Below are positions 51,751 to 60,225 of a DNA stretch of 64,000 nt, one piece after another. Source of the stretch: Candidatus Obscuribacterales bacterium (GTDB taxonomy: Bacteria > Cyanobacteriota > Vampirovibrionia > Obscuribacterales > Obscuribacteraceae); contig JAHBVO010000001.1 of assembly GCA_019637435.1 (NCBI GenBank), positions 2,356,001-2,420,000 of the forward strand, read 5' to 3'. The notes beneath the pieces were generated by a model. It ran no database searches and was not told where the DNA came from. It was given only the letters and a program-made list of their open reading frames with translations. A program made the position numbers and the translations under genes. Each line of letters opens with the position of its first letter. The stretch's first letter is position 1.

Positions 51751-53514
51751 ATGCTCAGACTTGATCGAATAAGTAAGATTTATCCAAACGGCGAGCCGCT
51801 CATAGATGCGAGCTGGGAGGTGAAAACATCGGAACGCGTTGGCCTCGTAGGCGCCAACGGTGCGGGTAAGACCACGCAGTTTCGAATCATCATGGGTGAA
51901 GTGGAACCGAGTTCCGGCGATGTGTTCAAGCCGAAAGACTGCCGGATCGCTTACCTGACCCAAGAGTTCGAGTTGAACCAGGAAAACACCATTCGTGAAG
52001 AGCTGTTGAGCGCCTTCACCGAAGTGGCTGCAGTTCAGCGCCAGCTCAATCAGGTGCACAAAGATCTTGAAACGGCCGAGGGCGACGTGCTGGACAAGTT
52101 GCTGCGCAGAATGGACAACCTGCAGCGCGAATTTGAAGGTCTGGATGGCTACGGGCTCGAGAAGCGTGTGGACAAGGTTATGCCGGAGATCGGTTTTAGT
52201 CCGGACGACGCGGACAAACTCGTATCATCGCTTTCCGGTGGGTGGCAGATGCGGGTCGGCTTCGGCAAGATGATGCTGAGAGAGCCTGATTTGCTGCTAC
52301 TCGACGAACCTACCAACCATATTGATTTGGAAACGATCGAATGGTTCGAGTCATACCTGACAAAACAGACGGTACCGATGGTGGTGGTATCGCACGACAG
52401 GCAGTTCTTAGACAAGATTTGCACGAAGATTGTCGAGATTGAAAAGGGTGTATCGACCTGCTACTCGGGTAATTATTCGGCTTACATAACCCAGAAGGAA
52501 GAGGCGATTGCCGCTCAGCAATCCGCTTTTGAACGTCAGCAAGCCGAGATTGAAAAACAGGAAGTGTTTATCGAGCGGTTTCGCGCTAGCGCAAATCGCA
52601 GTACCCAAGCCAAAAGCCGTGAGAAACAGCTAGAGAAATGGGACATAATCGACGCTCCGGAAAATGGACCACGAGTGTTGGAGTTCCGCTTCCCGCCTTC
52701 TCCTCGCTCAGGCAAAGAAGTGGTCGAAGTGCGCAATCTCTGCCATGCTTACGGCGATAACATTCTGTTTCTTGACGCCAACCTTGAAGTCGAGCGGGGC
52801 GATCGCATCGCGTTGCTCGGTCCGAATGGCTGCGGGAAATCCACGTTACTGAGACTCATAGCCGGGCATGAGAAGCCGCTTGACGGCATCGTGCGTATGG
52901 GTGAGCACAACATTCTGCCTGCGTACTTCGAACAGAATCAAGCGGAAGCGCTCGACATTGAGAAGACTGTTCTTGCCACTATCGCTGATGAAGTCACAAC
53001 TTGGAAAGACTCGGAAATTCGCGGTCTGCTAGGGCGATTTTTATTTAGTGATGACACGGTTTTCAAAAAGGTTTCGGATCTGAGCGGTGGCGAAAAGGCG
53101 CGTCTGGCACTGGCTAAGATGCTTACCCGACCAGCCAATTTCCTGATCCTGGACGAGCCTACCAATCACCTTGATATCCCTGCAAAGGAAACTTTAGAGG
53201 CGGCGCTTAATGGTTTTGACGGTACGATAATTCTCGTCAGTCACGACCGTTACTTTATCTCGAAGATCGCCAACAAGATCGTCGAAATTAAAGGTTCGGA
53301 AATGCGTGCATTTGCCGGTGGTTATGAGTATTATCAGGAGAGAATCACCCTCGAGAAGGAACGGGCGCTGCACGTCAAAGCTGAAAGAGCGCGACAGGCA
53401 GAGTTGGACGCAAAACGCGAAAAGCAGCGAGCCAAGGACAAAGTAAAAGAAGACGCACGGCGTGACGCTAAAAAGACCGCGAAAGAACTCAAACGAGTAC
53501 AAAGCGACGGATAG
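51751..53514 (+). CDS. ABC-F family ATPase (ribosome-associated type)
   Basis: 587 residues from the ATG at 51751; a TTG 57 nt earlier adds residues outside the family fold. Two ABC domains without membrane segments. The first has Walker A 'GANGAGKTTQ', signature 'LSGGWQMRVG' and 'LLLDEPTNHIDLETIEWFE'. The second has 'GPNGCGKSTLL', 'LSGGEKARLALAKML' and 'LILDEPTNHLDI'. The linker between them (about 240-310) is charged, as in ABC-F proteins such as EttA/Uup, which act on the translating ribosome. The C-terminus is a Lys/Arg-rich coil. It is followed after 14 nt by a RelA/SpoT-like gene, probably in one transcript. Confidence 0.92.
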   Translation: MLRLDRISKIYPNGEPLIDASWEVKTSERVGLVGANGAGKTTQFRIIMGEVEPSSGDVFKPKDCRIAYLTQEFELNQENTIREELLSAFTEVAAVQRQLNQVHKDLETAEGDVLDKLLRRMDNLQREFEGLDGYGLEKRVDKVMPEIGFSPDDADKLVSSLSGGWQMRVGFGKMMLREPDLLLLDEPTNHIDLETIEWFESYLTKQTVPMVVVSHDRQFLDKICTKIVEIEKGVSTCYSGNYSAYITQKEEAIAAQQSAFERQQAEIEKQEVFIERFRASANRSTQAKSREKQLEKWDIIDAPENGPRVLEFRFPPSPRSGKEVVEVRNLCHAYGDNILFLDANLEVERGDRIALLGPNGCGKSTLLRLIAGHEKPLDGIVRMGEHNILPAYFEQNQAEALDIEKTVLATIADEVTTWKDSEIRGLLGRFLFSDDTVFKKVSDLSGGEKARLALAKMLTRPANFLILDEPTNHLDIPAKETLEAALNGFDGTIILVSHDRYFISKIANKIVEIKGSEMRAFAGGYEYYQERITLEKERALHVKAERARQAELDAKREKQRAKDKVKEDARRDAKKTAKELKRVQSDG

Positions 53515-53528
53515 ACGAGGAACCTAAA

Positions 53529-54641
53529 ATGTACTCTCCTGCACAGTCACCGCAAGCTGATGAAACTGGGCAGTCGTCGCCATTGTCGATGCTTATGTCC
53601 GATCCGATTTTGCACGGATTCATCAATTACCTGACCGAAAAGAAAATAGAACAAGAGCGGCATCCCGACAAGAATTTCACCATTGAAGTTTCGCGCGATG
53701 ATCTGGCGTCAATGCGCGAGTCGTTCAAAAAAACAATTTTGGACGGCGAGTGGCATCTGCACTCGCTCGGTCATTTGCTCGCAACAATATTGCTGGACGG
53801 AACATTCGAACTGCACTCCAATGTTATCGGAGCCCTGCCTGGAGACGATTCTCGCCCGTTTTTGATTCGCGAGCGGATCACGCGTGAAACCTTATTCTCC
53901 GTCACCGACGTTGATCTGGGAAATCACCTGGTGCATAACTTTCGTTATCAACAAAATGGCGAATGGTTGCCACTTACATTGAGCGCGAACTTTGTCGAGT
54001 ACGTTCCGCTCTCTCGGCCGCTCAGCGGCGTAAACCGGCTTACCAGCAGGGTTAAGGCGGAGGAAGAATTGTGGAACAAAGTGATAGACGAGATCTTTGT
54101 TCTCGACGAGATGTTGACGCGCGACAAACACTTGCGTCAATACAGCAAATTTATCAAAGACATTTTTGGCATTAAAATCATATGCGAGGACGAAGCGACC
54201 TGCATGCGTGTGCACGAACAGCTTGAGCGAATGAGCGTTTGCGAGTCTGACATTTCAAGAATGCAGGAGTTGTGCGATATCAACATGCCGATCAAGAGAG
54301 TAGGGAAGGAACGCTTGCTTGAGTTTCTTGAAACCAAAGACTATTTGACTTGCGACGAATCGAAGATGAAGAAGACCGGCTGGAGAGCGCTTAAGAGCGT
54401 TGCTCGTTGGCGCGACCGATTGTTTGAAATTCAAATTCAGCCTCTGGCTAATTATTATTTGGAACTCGATCATATGTCTGGTCCGTCGCACAAATCGTTT
54501 AAAACTCAGCGTGACGCGTTGCGCGACGAAGTCTCGAAGGTCGTTCCGCTGTACGGTTTTTATCGTGATATCTTGAAGAACCTCTTCATGAATACCGATA
54601 AGTCGTTCGAGTATGAGAACGCGAAGGTTGTTCTGACCTAA
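53529..54641 (+). CDS. Divergent RelA/SpoT-like (nucleotidyltransferase-fold) protein
   Basis: 370 residues, GAGGA 7 nt before the ATG, 14 nt after the ABC-F stop. The C-terminal half reads like a ppGpp-synthetase fold: 'LTSRVKAEEELWNKVI' (the R-x-K...K block), 'FIKDIFGIKIICED' (D-x-x-G-x-R motif with Lys for Arg), 'KDYLTCDESKMKKTGWRALKSV' and 'LFEIQIQPLANYYLE' (E-x-Q). Several expected residues differ: Tyr to Trp in the 'GY.S.H' motif and the His there to Lys. The N-terminal ~170 residues are unassigned. It may be an inactive or altered (p)ppGpp-type or tRNA-pyrophosphorylating enzyme. The coupling to a ribosome-associated ATPase fits a translation-stress role. Family assignment from motif reading only. 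Confidence 0.6.
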   Translation: MYSPAQSPQADETGQSSPLSMLMSDPILHGFINYLTEKKIEQERHPDKNFTIEVSRDDLASMRESFKKTILDGEWHLHSLGHLLATILLDGTFELHSNVIGALPGDDSRPFLIRERITRETLFSVTDVDLGNHLVHNFRYQQNGEWLPLTLSANFVEYVPLSRPLSGVNRLTSRVKAEEELWNKVIDEIFVLDEMLTRDKHLRQYSKFIKDIFGIKIICEDEATCMRVHEQLERMSVCESDISRMQELCDINMPIKRVGKERLLEFLETKDYLTCDESKMKKTGWRALKSVARWRDRLFEIQIQPLANYYLELDHMSGPSHKSFKTQRDALRDEVSKVVPLYGFYRDILKNLFMNTDKSFEYENAKVVLT

Positions 54642-54666
54642 TTCTCAATAAGAGAGCTGAGCTGGT

Positions 54667-55638
54667 CTAATTGAAAGGGTTATCGCCTTTTGTTTTCGTA
54701 TGTTCTTCCGCGTCGACAGAGGGTTTTGACTTGCCTTCAGACGCTTGAACTGTTTGTTCCGACTTTGTCGCGGAGCCAGCTTTGACGGTATCTTCTTTCG
54801 ACGGAACTGCGCCCTTAGGCGCTTCGTAGTTGCGAATGTACAGATTTGTACCTTCTGGTTTTAGCTTCGGTCCCGGCTTTGAGATCTTTTGTTCCATGAG
54901 CAGTTTTTCCAGGTTCGTCGCGCTCCTCTGTAGTTCGTCTCCGCGCGCGTCCATATTTTTCTTCCGTGCGGCCAACTCGCTATCGAATTGATTTTTCAAA
55001 TCGTCAAGCATTTTCTTCGATTCATTCGACATCGGAACTTGCGTGGCGCGCCCTTTTCGACTGTATTTAACGCTATTGCGCTCAGCTTCTTGCTTTGCGC
55101 GCTGCAATCTTTCCTCGTTTCGTTTCTCTACATCACGGGATGTAATTTCATTCATCCTCGCTTCGTTATCTTTAGCGAAGAAGGTTTGCTTCCTCAAGCT
55201 CTTAATTGCTTGATCGAGGGCTGGATTGGTCTTTGGCGCCGTTTTCGTCTTTGCGGTAGCACTCGCCGGATCGTCAGCGGCTGCACCACTGGCATCACTA
55301 TCGATACCAAACACTTTGAGCGCTTCCTTCGAATATTGTCCGACCTCAGCGTCAGGGGCGATGGCATAGGCGATTCGAAACTCTCTAATTGCTGATTCCG
55401 GCTGGTTTAGCTTGATAAAGCAATTGCCTAGATAGTAGTGCACGACAGCGTTATTAAACTCTGTATTCAGTGCGCTGGAAAAGCTTACTACTGCGGACTT
55501 GTAGTCCGCTTTGTTGTAAGCGGAAATACCTTCACGCACCTCCGGAGCGAGCGCTACTGCCTGAGCCGCATAGAAAGGGGCTGCTGACAATATTGTCGCA
55601 ATCGCTCCGATGCTAAAAAGTCTACTTAAGCTTCTCAC
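54667..55638 (-). CDS. Exported TPR protein with coiled-coil tail
   Basis: 323 residues. Signal peptide 'MRSLSRLFSIGAIATILSAA' ending near AQAVA. Two or three TPRs (about 35-110: 'YNKADYKSAVVSFSSALN', 'VHYYLGNCFIKLNQPESAI') are followed by an Ala/Thr-rich linker. A long charged coiled coil (about 150-235, Glu/Arg/Lys/Asn) and a Lys/Ser/Thr-rich disordered C-terminus ending GDNPFN complete it. Probably periplasmic. It lies between the translation genes and the second Tad-like cluster and is divergent from neither; it shares the strand of the Tad cluster but has a 68-nt gap. Confidence 0.75.
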   Translation of the reverse strand: MRSLSRLFSIGAIATILSAAPFYAAQAVALAPEVREGISAYNKADYKSAVVSFSSALNTEFNNAVVHYYLGNCFIKLNQPESAIREFRIAYAIAPDAEVGQYSKEALKVFGIDSDASGAAADDPASATAKTKTAPKTNPALDQAIKSLRKQTFFAKDNEARMNEITSRDVEKRNEERLQRAKQEAERNSVKYSRKGRATQVPMSNESKKMLDDLKNQFDSELAARKKNMDARGDELQRSATNLEKLLMEQKISKPGPKLKPEGTNLYIRNYEAPKGAVPSKEDTVKAGSATKSEQTVQASEGKSKPSVDAEEHTKTKGDNPFN

Positions 55639-55706
55639 TGTGATACCAGTTCTATAGTTCTAATGAGGAACGACGATCGTTTGCCTTGTCTCGTTGTGTC
55701 TACTCT

Positions 55707-57242
55707 CTAGGGCCCTTCGGTACCTGGTTTGAATTTTACCGTAGTTAGACGATTAACGTAGAGCGTCCCAAGGCACTGGGTTGCGCCTGTTCCCGGACGC
55801 CAGTTCCATGTGCCTGTGATTTCCAACCACTTTGGACAATCTGGGCTGCCACCAACTATGTAGACGAAGGTATTGTCATAGTCGTGATGGACCGCCTCTT
55901 TTACAACCTCTTTAAACGCTCCTTCCGCTGTTGCCTGTTTGGCTAACCAACCCGGCAAATCGTCTGCGGCGGAACCCATATCGAGTGTGGGATCTGTTCT
56001 ATCCGGAGAGCTGTAACGAGGAAAGAGGTAGTAGCTGTTTACGGTTGGGTCCGTTTTTTGTTTGTTCAAAAGATTTTGCAATTGTCCCATTGAAAAACTT
56101 GGGTCGATTTCCTGACCTCGCTGAACGAGTCGTTGGAGCGCTGCTTCTTTGTCTCCCGGAACGGCGGTGAGCACCGCCATCAGCGTCGGCTTTTTCAACT
56201 CGGTTCCAAGATTTGCCCAACCAGTCAAACTTCGTTGACCGCCCTTGAGTTTGTAGTCTTTAATTCCAGTGACTTTTCCTGAATTGGCAGTGTACGGAAT
56301 AGTCTTTATGAGCTTATCGTCGATCGTCCACTTTGAGATCGCGGAGAAGGTTATGCGAATGAATGCGTGTGGAATCGTCATTTGATACTGCTGCATCGGG
56401 TTCACAACCGCGCTTGCGGCCGCTGCCAGTGCGGTGCCGGAACCAAATGCGGTGCCCGTTCCTTGAAATGCGTTTGGTATCGGTGTCGCGAAGTCGCCCA
56501 AAGGATGGCTGTCCGAGCGGTTCTGGCTGAAATTACTGTCTGCGATCAAATGTGGTGTTTCGCCGATGCGAAAAGGTGTGAAACAGAATTTGCGGTTGTT
56601 GGCGGTAAATGTTTGATAACCGGGAAGGTAATTCTTCTCGCCGAAACAAAGCTTTGGAGGGTTCGCGCCGCGGGGAAGACCTCCAGGATTGAAACTTAGA
56701 TTGCTCTCTGCGCCTCTGTCTACCAGGGCGTTCGGGTACATGGTCTCTGCGCTTGTCTTGATTCCCTGAGCTCCAAGAAGCGGTGCACCACGCTTATCGC
56801 CGAGATGCTTGAATAACACATCGAGCGTATGTTTGTTTGTGATGCTGGCGCGCAATTCATCGTTAACGGCCTGAGCATCATCATATGCACTGGCTGCGGC
56901 ACCTACAGCTTCACCGGTTGATATGCCCTCCATCGTCATTTCGTCGACGTTGGCGCTTATTAAATACGCTTTTCCCCACACCCGATTAATGTTCGAAACC
57001 CCTACCAGACCGCTTGTGTCGGCGCAATCAGCATAAGAACTCGGGTTGACCTTCACGTCGCATATGCGTTTGGAAAGGTTCAGAACGGCGGCGTCTACAC
57101 CGTTGCGCACCTCGCGAGAACCACCAGTAAGAAGCGCGTACTGAAATCCCAGATAAATCAATCCAGCCAGAAGGAAGGCTGCGCCTGCGATCAAGAAGAT
57201 CGACGCGCCTTTTCTGTTTCTTCGATTGTGTCGTCTTCGCAT
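55707..57242 (-). CDS. TadG-like pseudopilin/surface protein (cluster 2)
   Basis: About 511 residues from the ATG at 57242, 4 nt after the preceding stop; an upstream TTG at 57272 overlaps that gene. Basic N-terminus, then 'NRKGASIFLIAGAAFLLAGL' (helix) and 'GGSREVRNGVDAAVLNLS'. The external domain shares with cluster 1 (353-1960) the segments 'NINRVWGKA', 'VDRGAESNL', 'QYQMTIPHAFIRI' and 'RGQEIDPSF'. It lacks Glu at +5 after the Gly. This is the last gene of cluster 2. Role inferred: large minor component of a Tad/Flp-like or pseudopilus structure. Confidence 0.7.
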   Translation of the reverse strand: MRRRHNRRNRKGASIFLIAGAAFLLAGLIYLGFQYALLTGGSREVRNGVDAAVLNLSKRICDVKVNPSSYADCADTSGLVGVSNINRVWGKAYLISANVDEMTMEGISTGEAVGAAASAYDDAQAVNDELRASITNKHTLDVLFKHLGDKRGAPLLGAQGIKTSAETMYPNALVDRGAESNLSFNPGGLPRGANPPKLCFGEKNYLPGYQTFTANNRKFCFTPFRIGETPHLIADSNFSQNRSDSHPLGDFATPIPNAFQGTGTAFGSGTALAAAASAVVNPMQQYQMTIPHAFIRITFSAISKWTIDDKLIKTIPYTANSGKVTGIKDYKLKGGQRSLTGWANLGTELKKPTLMAVLTAVPGDKEAALQRLVQRGQEIDPSFSMGQLQNLLNKQKTDPTVNSYYLFPRYSSPDRTDPTLDMGSAADDLPGWLAKQATAEGAFKEVVKEAVHHDYDNTFVYIVGGSPDCPKWLEITGTWNWRPGTGATQCLGTLYVNRLTTVKFKPGTEGP

Positions 57243-57246
57243 CTGC

Positions 57247-57672
57247 TTACCGTGAGGCTGGGGTGGAAACAATGGGCTGTATTGACGTCGCCGTGCACGT
57301 AGCAGTCGAGAATCCAGGAATCGGCACAGGCAGTTTTACATCCATGGCGGTGGAAACCGTCACGTGTCCAGTGCCGAGGTTGAAATCAAGGTTGGTCATC
57401 TGAATATTCTGAACGATGGAATTGTGCTCGCAGTCGGATAGAGCATCAGATGCAGCTTTGGTCGCGCTGGATTTGTCGATTCGCAACGCGGCAGCTCGTG
57501 CTGCGGTCTCCGCCCATTGCTCGTTGTTCTGGCTGGTTGAGATCAAGCAGACAACATTTACTGCGGCAAGACCGATCGGTATCAAGACCATGAAACCAAC
57601 CAGCGCCTCTATGAGACTCTGACCGCGACTCCGTCGCCTCCGATTTGTTGGTCGTGCTTTCACTGAAGTCAC
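57247..57672 (-). CDS. TadE-like minor pseudopilin (cluster 2)
   Basis: 141 residues. A basic stretch (TNRRRRSRG) leads to RGQSLIEALVGF, a Gly with Glu at +5 and a hydrophobic helix, as in TadE-type prepilins. The rest is a small extracytoplasmic domain with two Cys (about 82 and 128). It is related to the TadE-like pair in cluster 1, sharing 'IPIGLAAVNVV'-type helix, 'AARAAA' and the 'V.LPVPIPG' segment, but is single here. Its start overlaps the upstream gene by 4 nt (ATGA). Likely processed by a prepilin peptidase. Confidence 0.75.
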   Translation of the reverse strand: MTSVKARPTNRRRRSRGQSLIEALVGFMVLIPIGLAAVNVVCLISTSQNNEQWAETAARAAALRIDKSSATKAASDALSDCEHNSIVQNIQMTNLDFNLGTGHVTVSTAMDVKLPVPIPGFSTATCTATSIQPIVSTPASR

Positions 57673-58169
57673 CGCAGGTAGTTCAACGGGGTTTCCATAA
57701 CGCGCTTGTTCGAAATCTTCGTGACAAGCGGCGCTCCGATGCCTGGAACGCCGAAGAAGAATGGAATTTTGAGAAATGGATTAATTTCGCAAGTCGTGGA
57801 GACCGTCACGTAGCACGTTCCATGCTTCGCAGAATAGCTCACGACTGTTTCAGGTAATTGAGAAGTTCCTGAAAAGCCGCCTATGATCGAACTCGCCCAT
57901 CGCTGAGGAATGGTCAACTTGACCGGACCGTTCGCAGCATCGGCTTGGGAGCGGGGAAGTTTAGAGGCCTCGCGCAATTGAAGATCGTTGAGGGCAACGC
58001 ACGAGCAGTAGTTATAGCCGGCGACAATCATGTCCAGCACCGGAAATATAGCGAAGAAGAACATGAGGAATAGAGCGGGACCGAATTCGCTTATGGCGGC
58101 GCCCAATTGCGAGCGTCTTTTATTAAGACGCTTGGTCGCATTGAATCCCTTTCCGCGGCGGACGATCAT
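57669..58169 (-). CDS. TadF/TadE-like pseudopilin (cluster 2, first gene)
   Basis: 166 residues from the ATG at 58169 (MIVRRGKG); a GTG at 58184 adds five residues. 'LGAAISEFGPALFLMFFFAI' has Gly with Glu at +5 followed by a membrane helix. It is a clear paralogue of 3352-3873: both have EFGP, 'LQLREA'/'IQIREA', a PQRW/PEQW segment, a 'VSY' strand and an 'F.PGIPG/FGVPGIG' block. It opens cluster 2, with the same order (F-like, E-like, G-like) as cluster 1. Envelope location is likely. Confidence 0.7.
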   Translation of the reverse strand: MIVRRGKGFNATKRLNKRRSQLGAAISEFGPALFLMFFFAIFPVLDMIVAGYNYCSCVALNDLQLREASKLPRSQADAANGPVKLTIPQRWASSIIGGFSGTSQLPETVVSYSAKHGTCYVTVSTTCEINPFLKIPFFFGVPGIGAPLVTKISNKRVMETPLNYLR

Positions 58170-58285
58170 TTTTCTGGCTCTCACTTCCAGTAGATCTAAT
58201 ATACCAATTTATATTAGATTCTACCGTTTGTGAAAACGCCAGCCTGTGAGCCTTCTGGGCAATAATGTAATGGATTTGTAAGCGA

Positions 58286-58306
58286 AAGGGCGCTATTCGC
58301 GCCCTT
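58286..58306 (-). terminator. Hairpin terminator after zinc-ribbon gene
   Basis: Perfect 8-bp stem AAGGGCGC/GCGCCCTT, 5-nt loop, followed on the minus strand by TCGCTT. It lies 53 nt beyond the stop of 58359-58574 and upstream of cluster 2. Confidence 0.6.
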
Positions 58307-58358
58307 GGTGTCTATTGGCAGGTTTTGGAACGGCTTTCACCATTCAGGATCTCGGCAG

Positions 58359-58574
58359 CTAGTCGCCCGCCATGATATCTGCGCGGGTTAGCATCTCGTC
58401 ACGTTCGGGGTCGTCTTCCATGTGAAGGACGATGATACTGCTGCGCTCGCGTGATAGGCAGTTAGGGCAACAGTAGAGATCAACGGTCAGAGAAAAGACT
58501 TCATCACAGTTTTCACACTGATAAATGACTGGTCGTCTACTCGACTTGCGATAATAGGATAGTTCAGCGACCAT
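58359..58574 (-). CDS. Small zinc-ribbon protein
   Basis: 71 residues. GGAGGA lies 8 nt before the ATG, an excellent site. Four cysteines, CENC and CPNC, 15 residues apart ('YQCENCDEVF' ... 'CCPNCLSRER'), form a rubredoxin-like or zinc-ribbon knuckle. The acidic C-terminus (MEDDPERDEM) follows. It could bind nucleic acid or act as a small adaptor. The upstream region carries three evenly spaced half-sites (58605-58654). Confidence 0.8.
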   Translation of the reverse strand: MVAELSYYRKSSRRPVIYQCENCDEVFSLTVDLYCCPNCLSRERSSIIVLHMEDDPERDEMLTRADIMAGD

Positions 58575-58604
58575 GGGATGTTTCCTCCATCGTTGAATAA
58601 GATC

Positions 58605-58654
58605 AACTGTTCGTACTTAGCGATAAACAGTTACAGTGGTTCGGTCAAACAGTT
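58605..58654. promoter_or_regulatory. Three phased half-sites in divergent promoter
   Basis: AACTGTT (58605-58611) is followed by AACAGTT at 58626-58632 and 58648-58654. The first is the inverse of the others. Centres are 21 and 22 bp apart, so all face the same side of the helix. The last two extend to the identical 10-mer AAACAGTTAC. This fits a regulator binding site shared by the zinc-ribbon and DUF900 genes. Confidence 0.55.
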
Positions 58655-58817
58655 ACGTTGTGCCAAGTACCTCCTAGCATGCTGTCAAGCAGGTGATGCC
58701 GATGCATATGTTTCATAAATGAAACTTTGCGCAAATTGGGGTGCCCTGGTGCAAATTTTGCCGATTTTGCTATGATTTCGGAACGTCTACTCGCTCCCAG
58801 CGGTTGGGATTGGATTG

Positions 58818-60080
58818 ATGATTTCGAGAATCGTATTCTGTTTTTTCTCAGTAGTGCTTTTGCTATCGGCGCAGATTTTTGTCGCTCCTGAGGCTGCTTT
58901 CGCCGGAAATCGCCTGAAGCGTGTATATGAGGGTGAGAGTAACATCTCCCTGCCTGTCTACTTTGCGACCGATCGCGCGCAAGTAGTGACCTCGAAGAAG
59001 GATCTCGATTACGGAAAGCAGATAATCTTTCCGCTTGACGCTATGTCCTATGGATTTAAGCGGATGGACTCGACATGCACGGTTCCGGACAACATGGAAA
59101 GTCTCACGAAATGTGGGTGGCTTGTTTATCCTAAAGATCTGGGTAAATCGAAGGACAAACGCGCCGCATTCATTCTTGAGAGTAACGCTGAAGTCTCGCA
59201 TGTGCTGTCGAGCTTCGATGAAATGGTCGCGAAGATCAAAAGCAATTTAGATGTTTTGCCAAAACGAGAGATCGTTATATATGTGCATGGATGTTGTCTG
59301 AGTTACAACGAATCGATGCAGCAAGCGGCGGACCTGGCGAGTAGCGTTCAAGCGCCCGTCATCGCTTACTCTTGGGGATGCTCGCTCGGTTACGCAGGGT
59401 CTTCAATGGCATTTCCTCGGACGCAAGAGAGGTTCAATAAGTTTTTGATCGGAATGTTGAAATCATTTCCGGATGCGAAAATCTCGGTGGTCAGCAGCAG
59501 TATCGGAACACAGCTTGTTCACAACTTCTGCCTGCAACGTCGACCGGAAGATTATGGCAATCGAAAAGGTATTGACGAACTTATTTTTTCGCGAGCGGAC
59601 CTTGATGATGTCGCGTTCAGAAGCCAGTTAGAATCAGTGATGCGACATTCTAAGAAGTTGATTGTTTATGTTTCTAGAAACGATTTTCAGATCAACGTGT
59701 CGGGTACCCTGCGCTGGTTCTTCTTCCCGTCACAACATGGAGAACGTGCCGGCCATGTGCGTTCAGGCTTGCAGATGGAGCAGGCGTTGACAGTGTTGGA
59801 TGTATCTCCGTTGAAGATGGGGCACGTAATTCCATACGAGTCTGTCGCGGACATACTCGCTAATAACGGCGATGTGCCGACCGACTCGCGCCTGTACAAG
59901 TACCAGCACATGGAAGACAATTTGTACCGAGTGGTGCCTCAGCAGTCAATTTTTGCACACGCGACAAAGAAACAGCTCCGCGTTAAGGGGCGTGCCTGCG
60001 ATGGTTGCTCCAGCCACAGTCATAATTGGAATACGTTGGGAACGTCGGTGCTGATGGGCTCCGATGGGGATAATGATTAG
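58818..60080 (+). CDS. Exported DUF900 alpha/beta hydrolase
   Basis: 420 residues from the ATG at 58818. Signal peptide 'MISRIVFCFFSVVLLLSAQ' ends near AFAG. Residues about 35-60 ('LPVYFATDRAQV') give the V-x-F/Y-ATDR opening of DUF900 proteins. 'IVIYVHGCCLSYNESMQQA' is the oxyanion strand and 'VVSSSIGTQLVHNF' the nucleophile elbow, with Ser in an S-x-S-x-G context. 'YVSRNDFQIN' probably supplies the acid. DUF900 enzymes are esterase/lipase-like with unknown substrates. Likely periplasmic or outer-membrane facing. Residues 320-420 are an additional domain. Confidence 0.8.
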   Translation: MISRIVFCFFSVVLLLSAQIFVAPEAAFAGNRLKRVYEGESNISLPVYFATDRAQVVTSKKDLDYGKQIIFPLDAMSYGFKRMDSTCTVPDNMESLTKCGWLVYPKDLGKSKDKRAAFILESNAEVSHVLSSFDEMVAKIKSNLDVLPKREIVIYVHGCCLSYNESMQQAADLASSVQAPVIAYSWGCSLGYAGSSMAFPRTQERFNKFLIGMLKSFPDAKISVVSSSIGTQLVHNFCLQRRPEDYGNRKGIDELIFSRADLDDVAFRSQLESVMRHSKKLIVYVSRNDFQINVSGTLRWFFFPSQHGERAGHVRSGLQMEQALTVLDVSPLKMGHVIPYESVADILANNGDVPTDSRLYKYQHMEDNLYRVVPQQSIFAHATKKQLRVKGRACDGCSSHSHNWNTLGTSVLMGSDGDND

Positions 60081-60225
60081 ACGCAGCTTTTAGATTGATG
60101 ACTGCGAGACTTCTTGAGGAAATCACCCGGGGGGAAATTTTGCAAGCAAGCTTCTCATGTGAGGAAGTTTGGTAAGCTGGAACAGGTTTCAAATAAACCG
60201 CTCTGGATTCCTTTGTGGAGAACGA

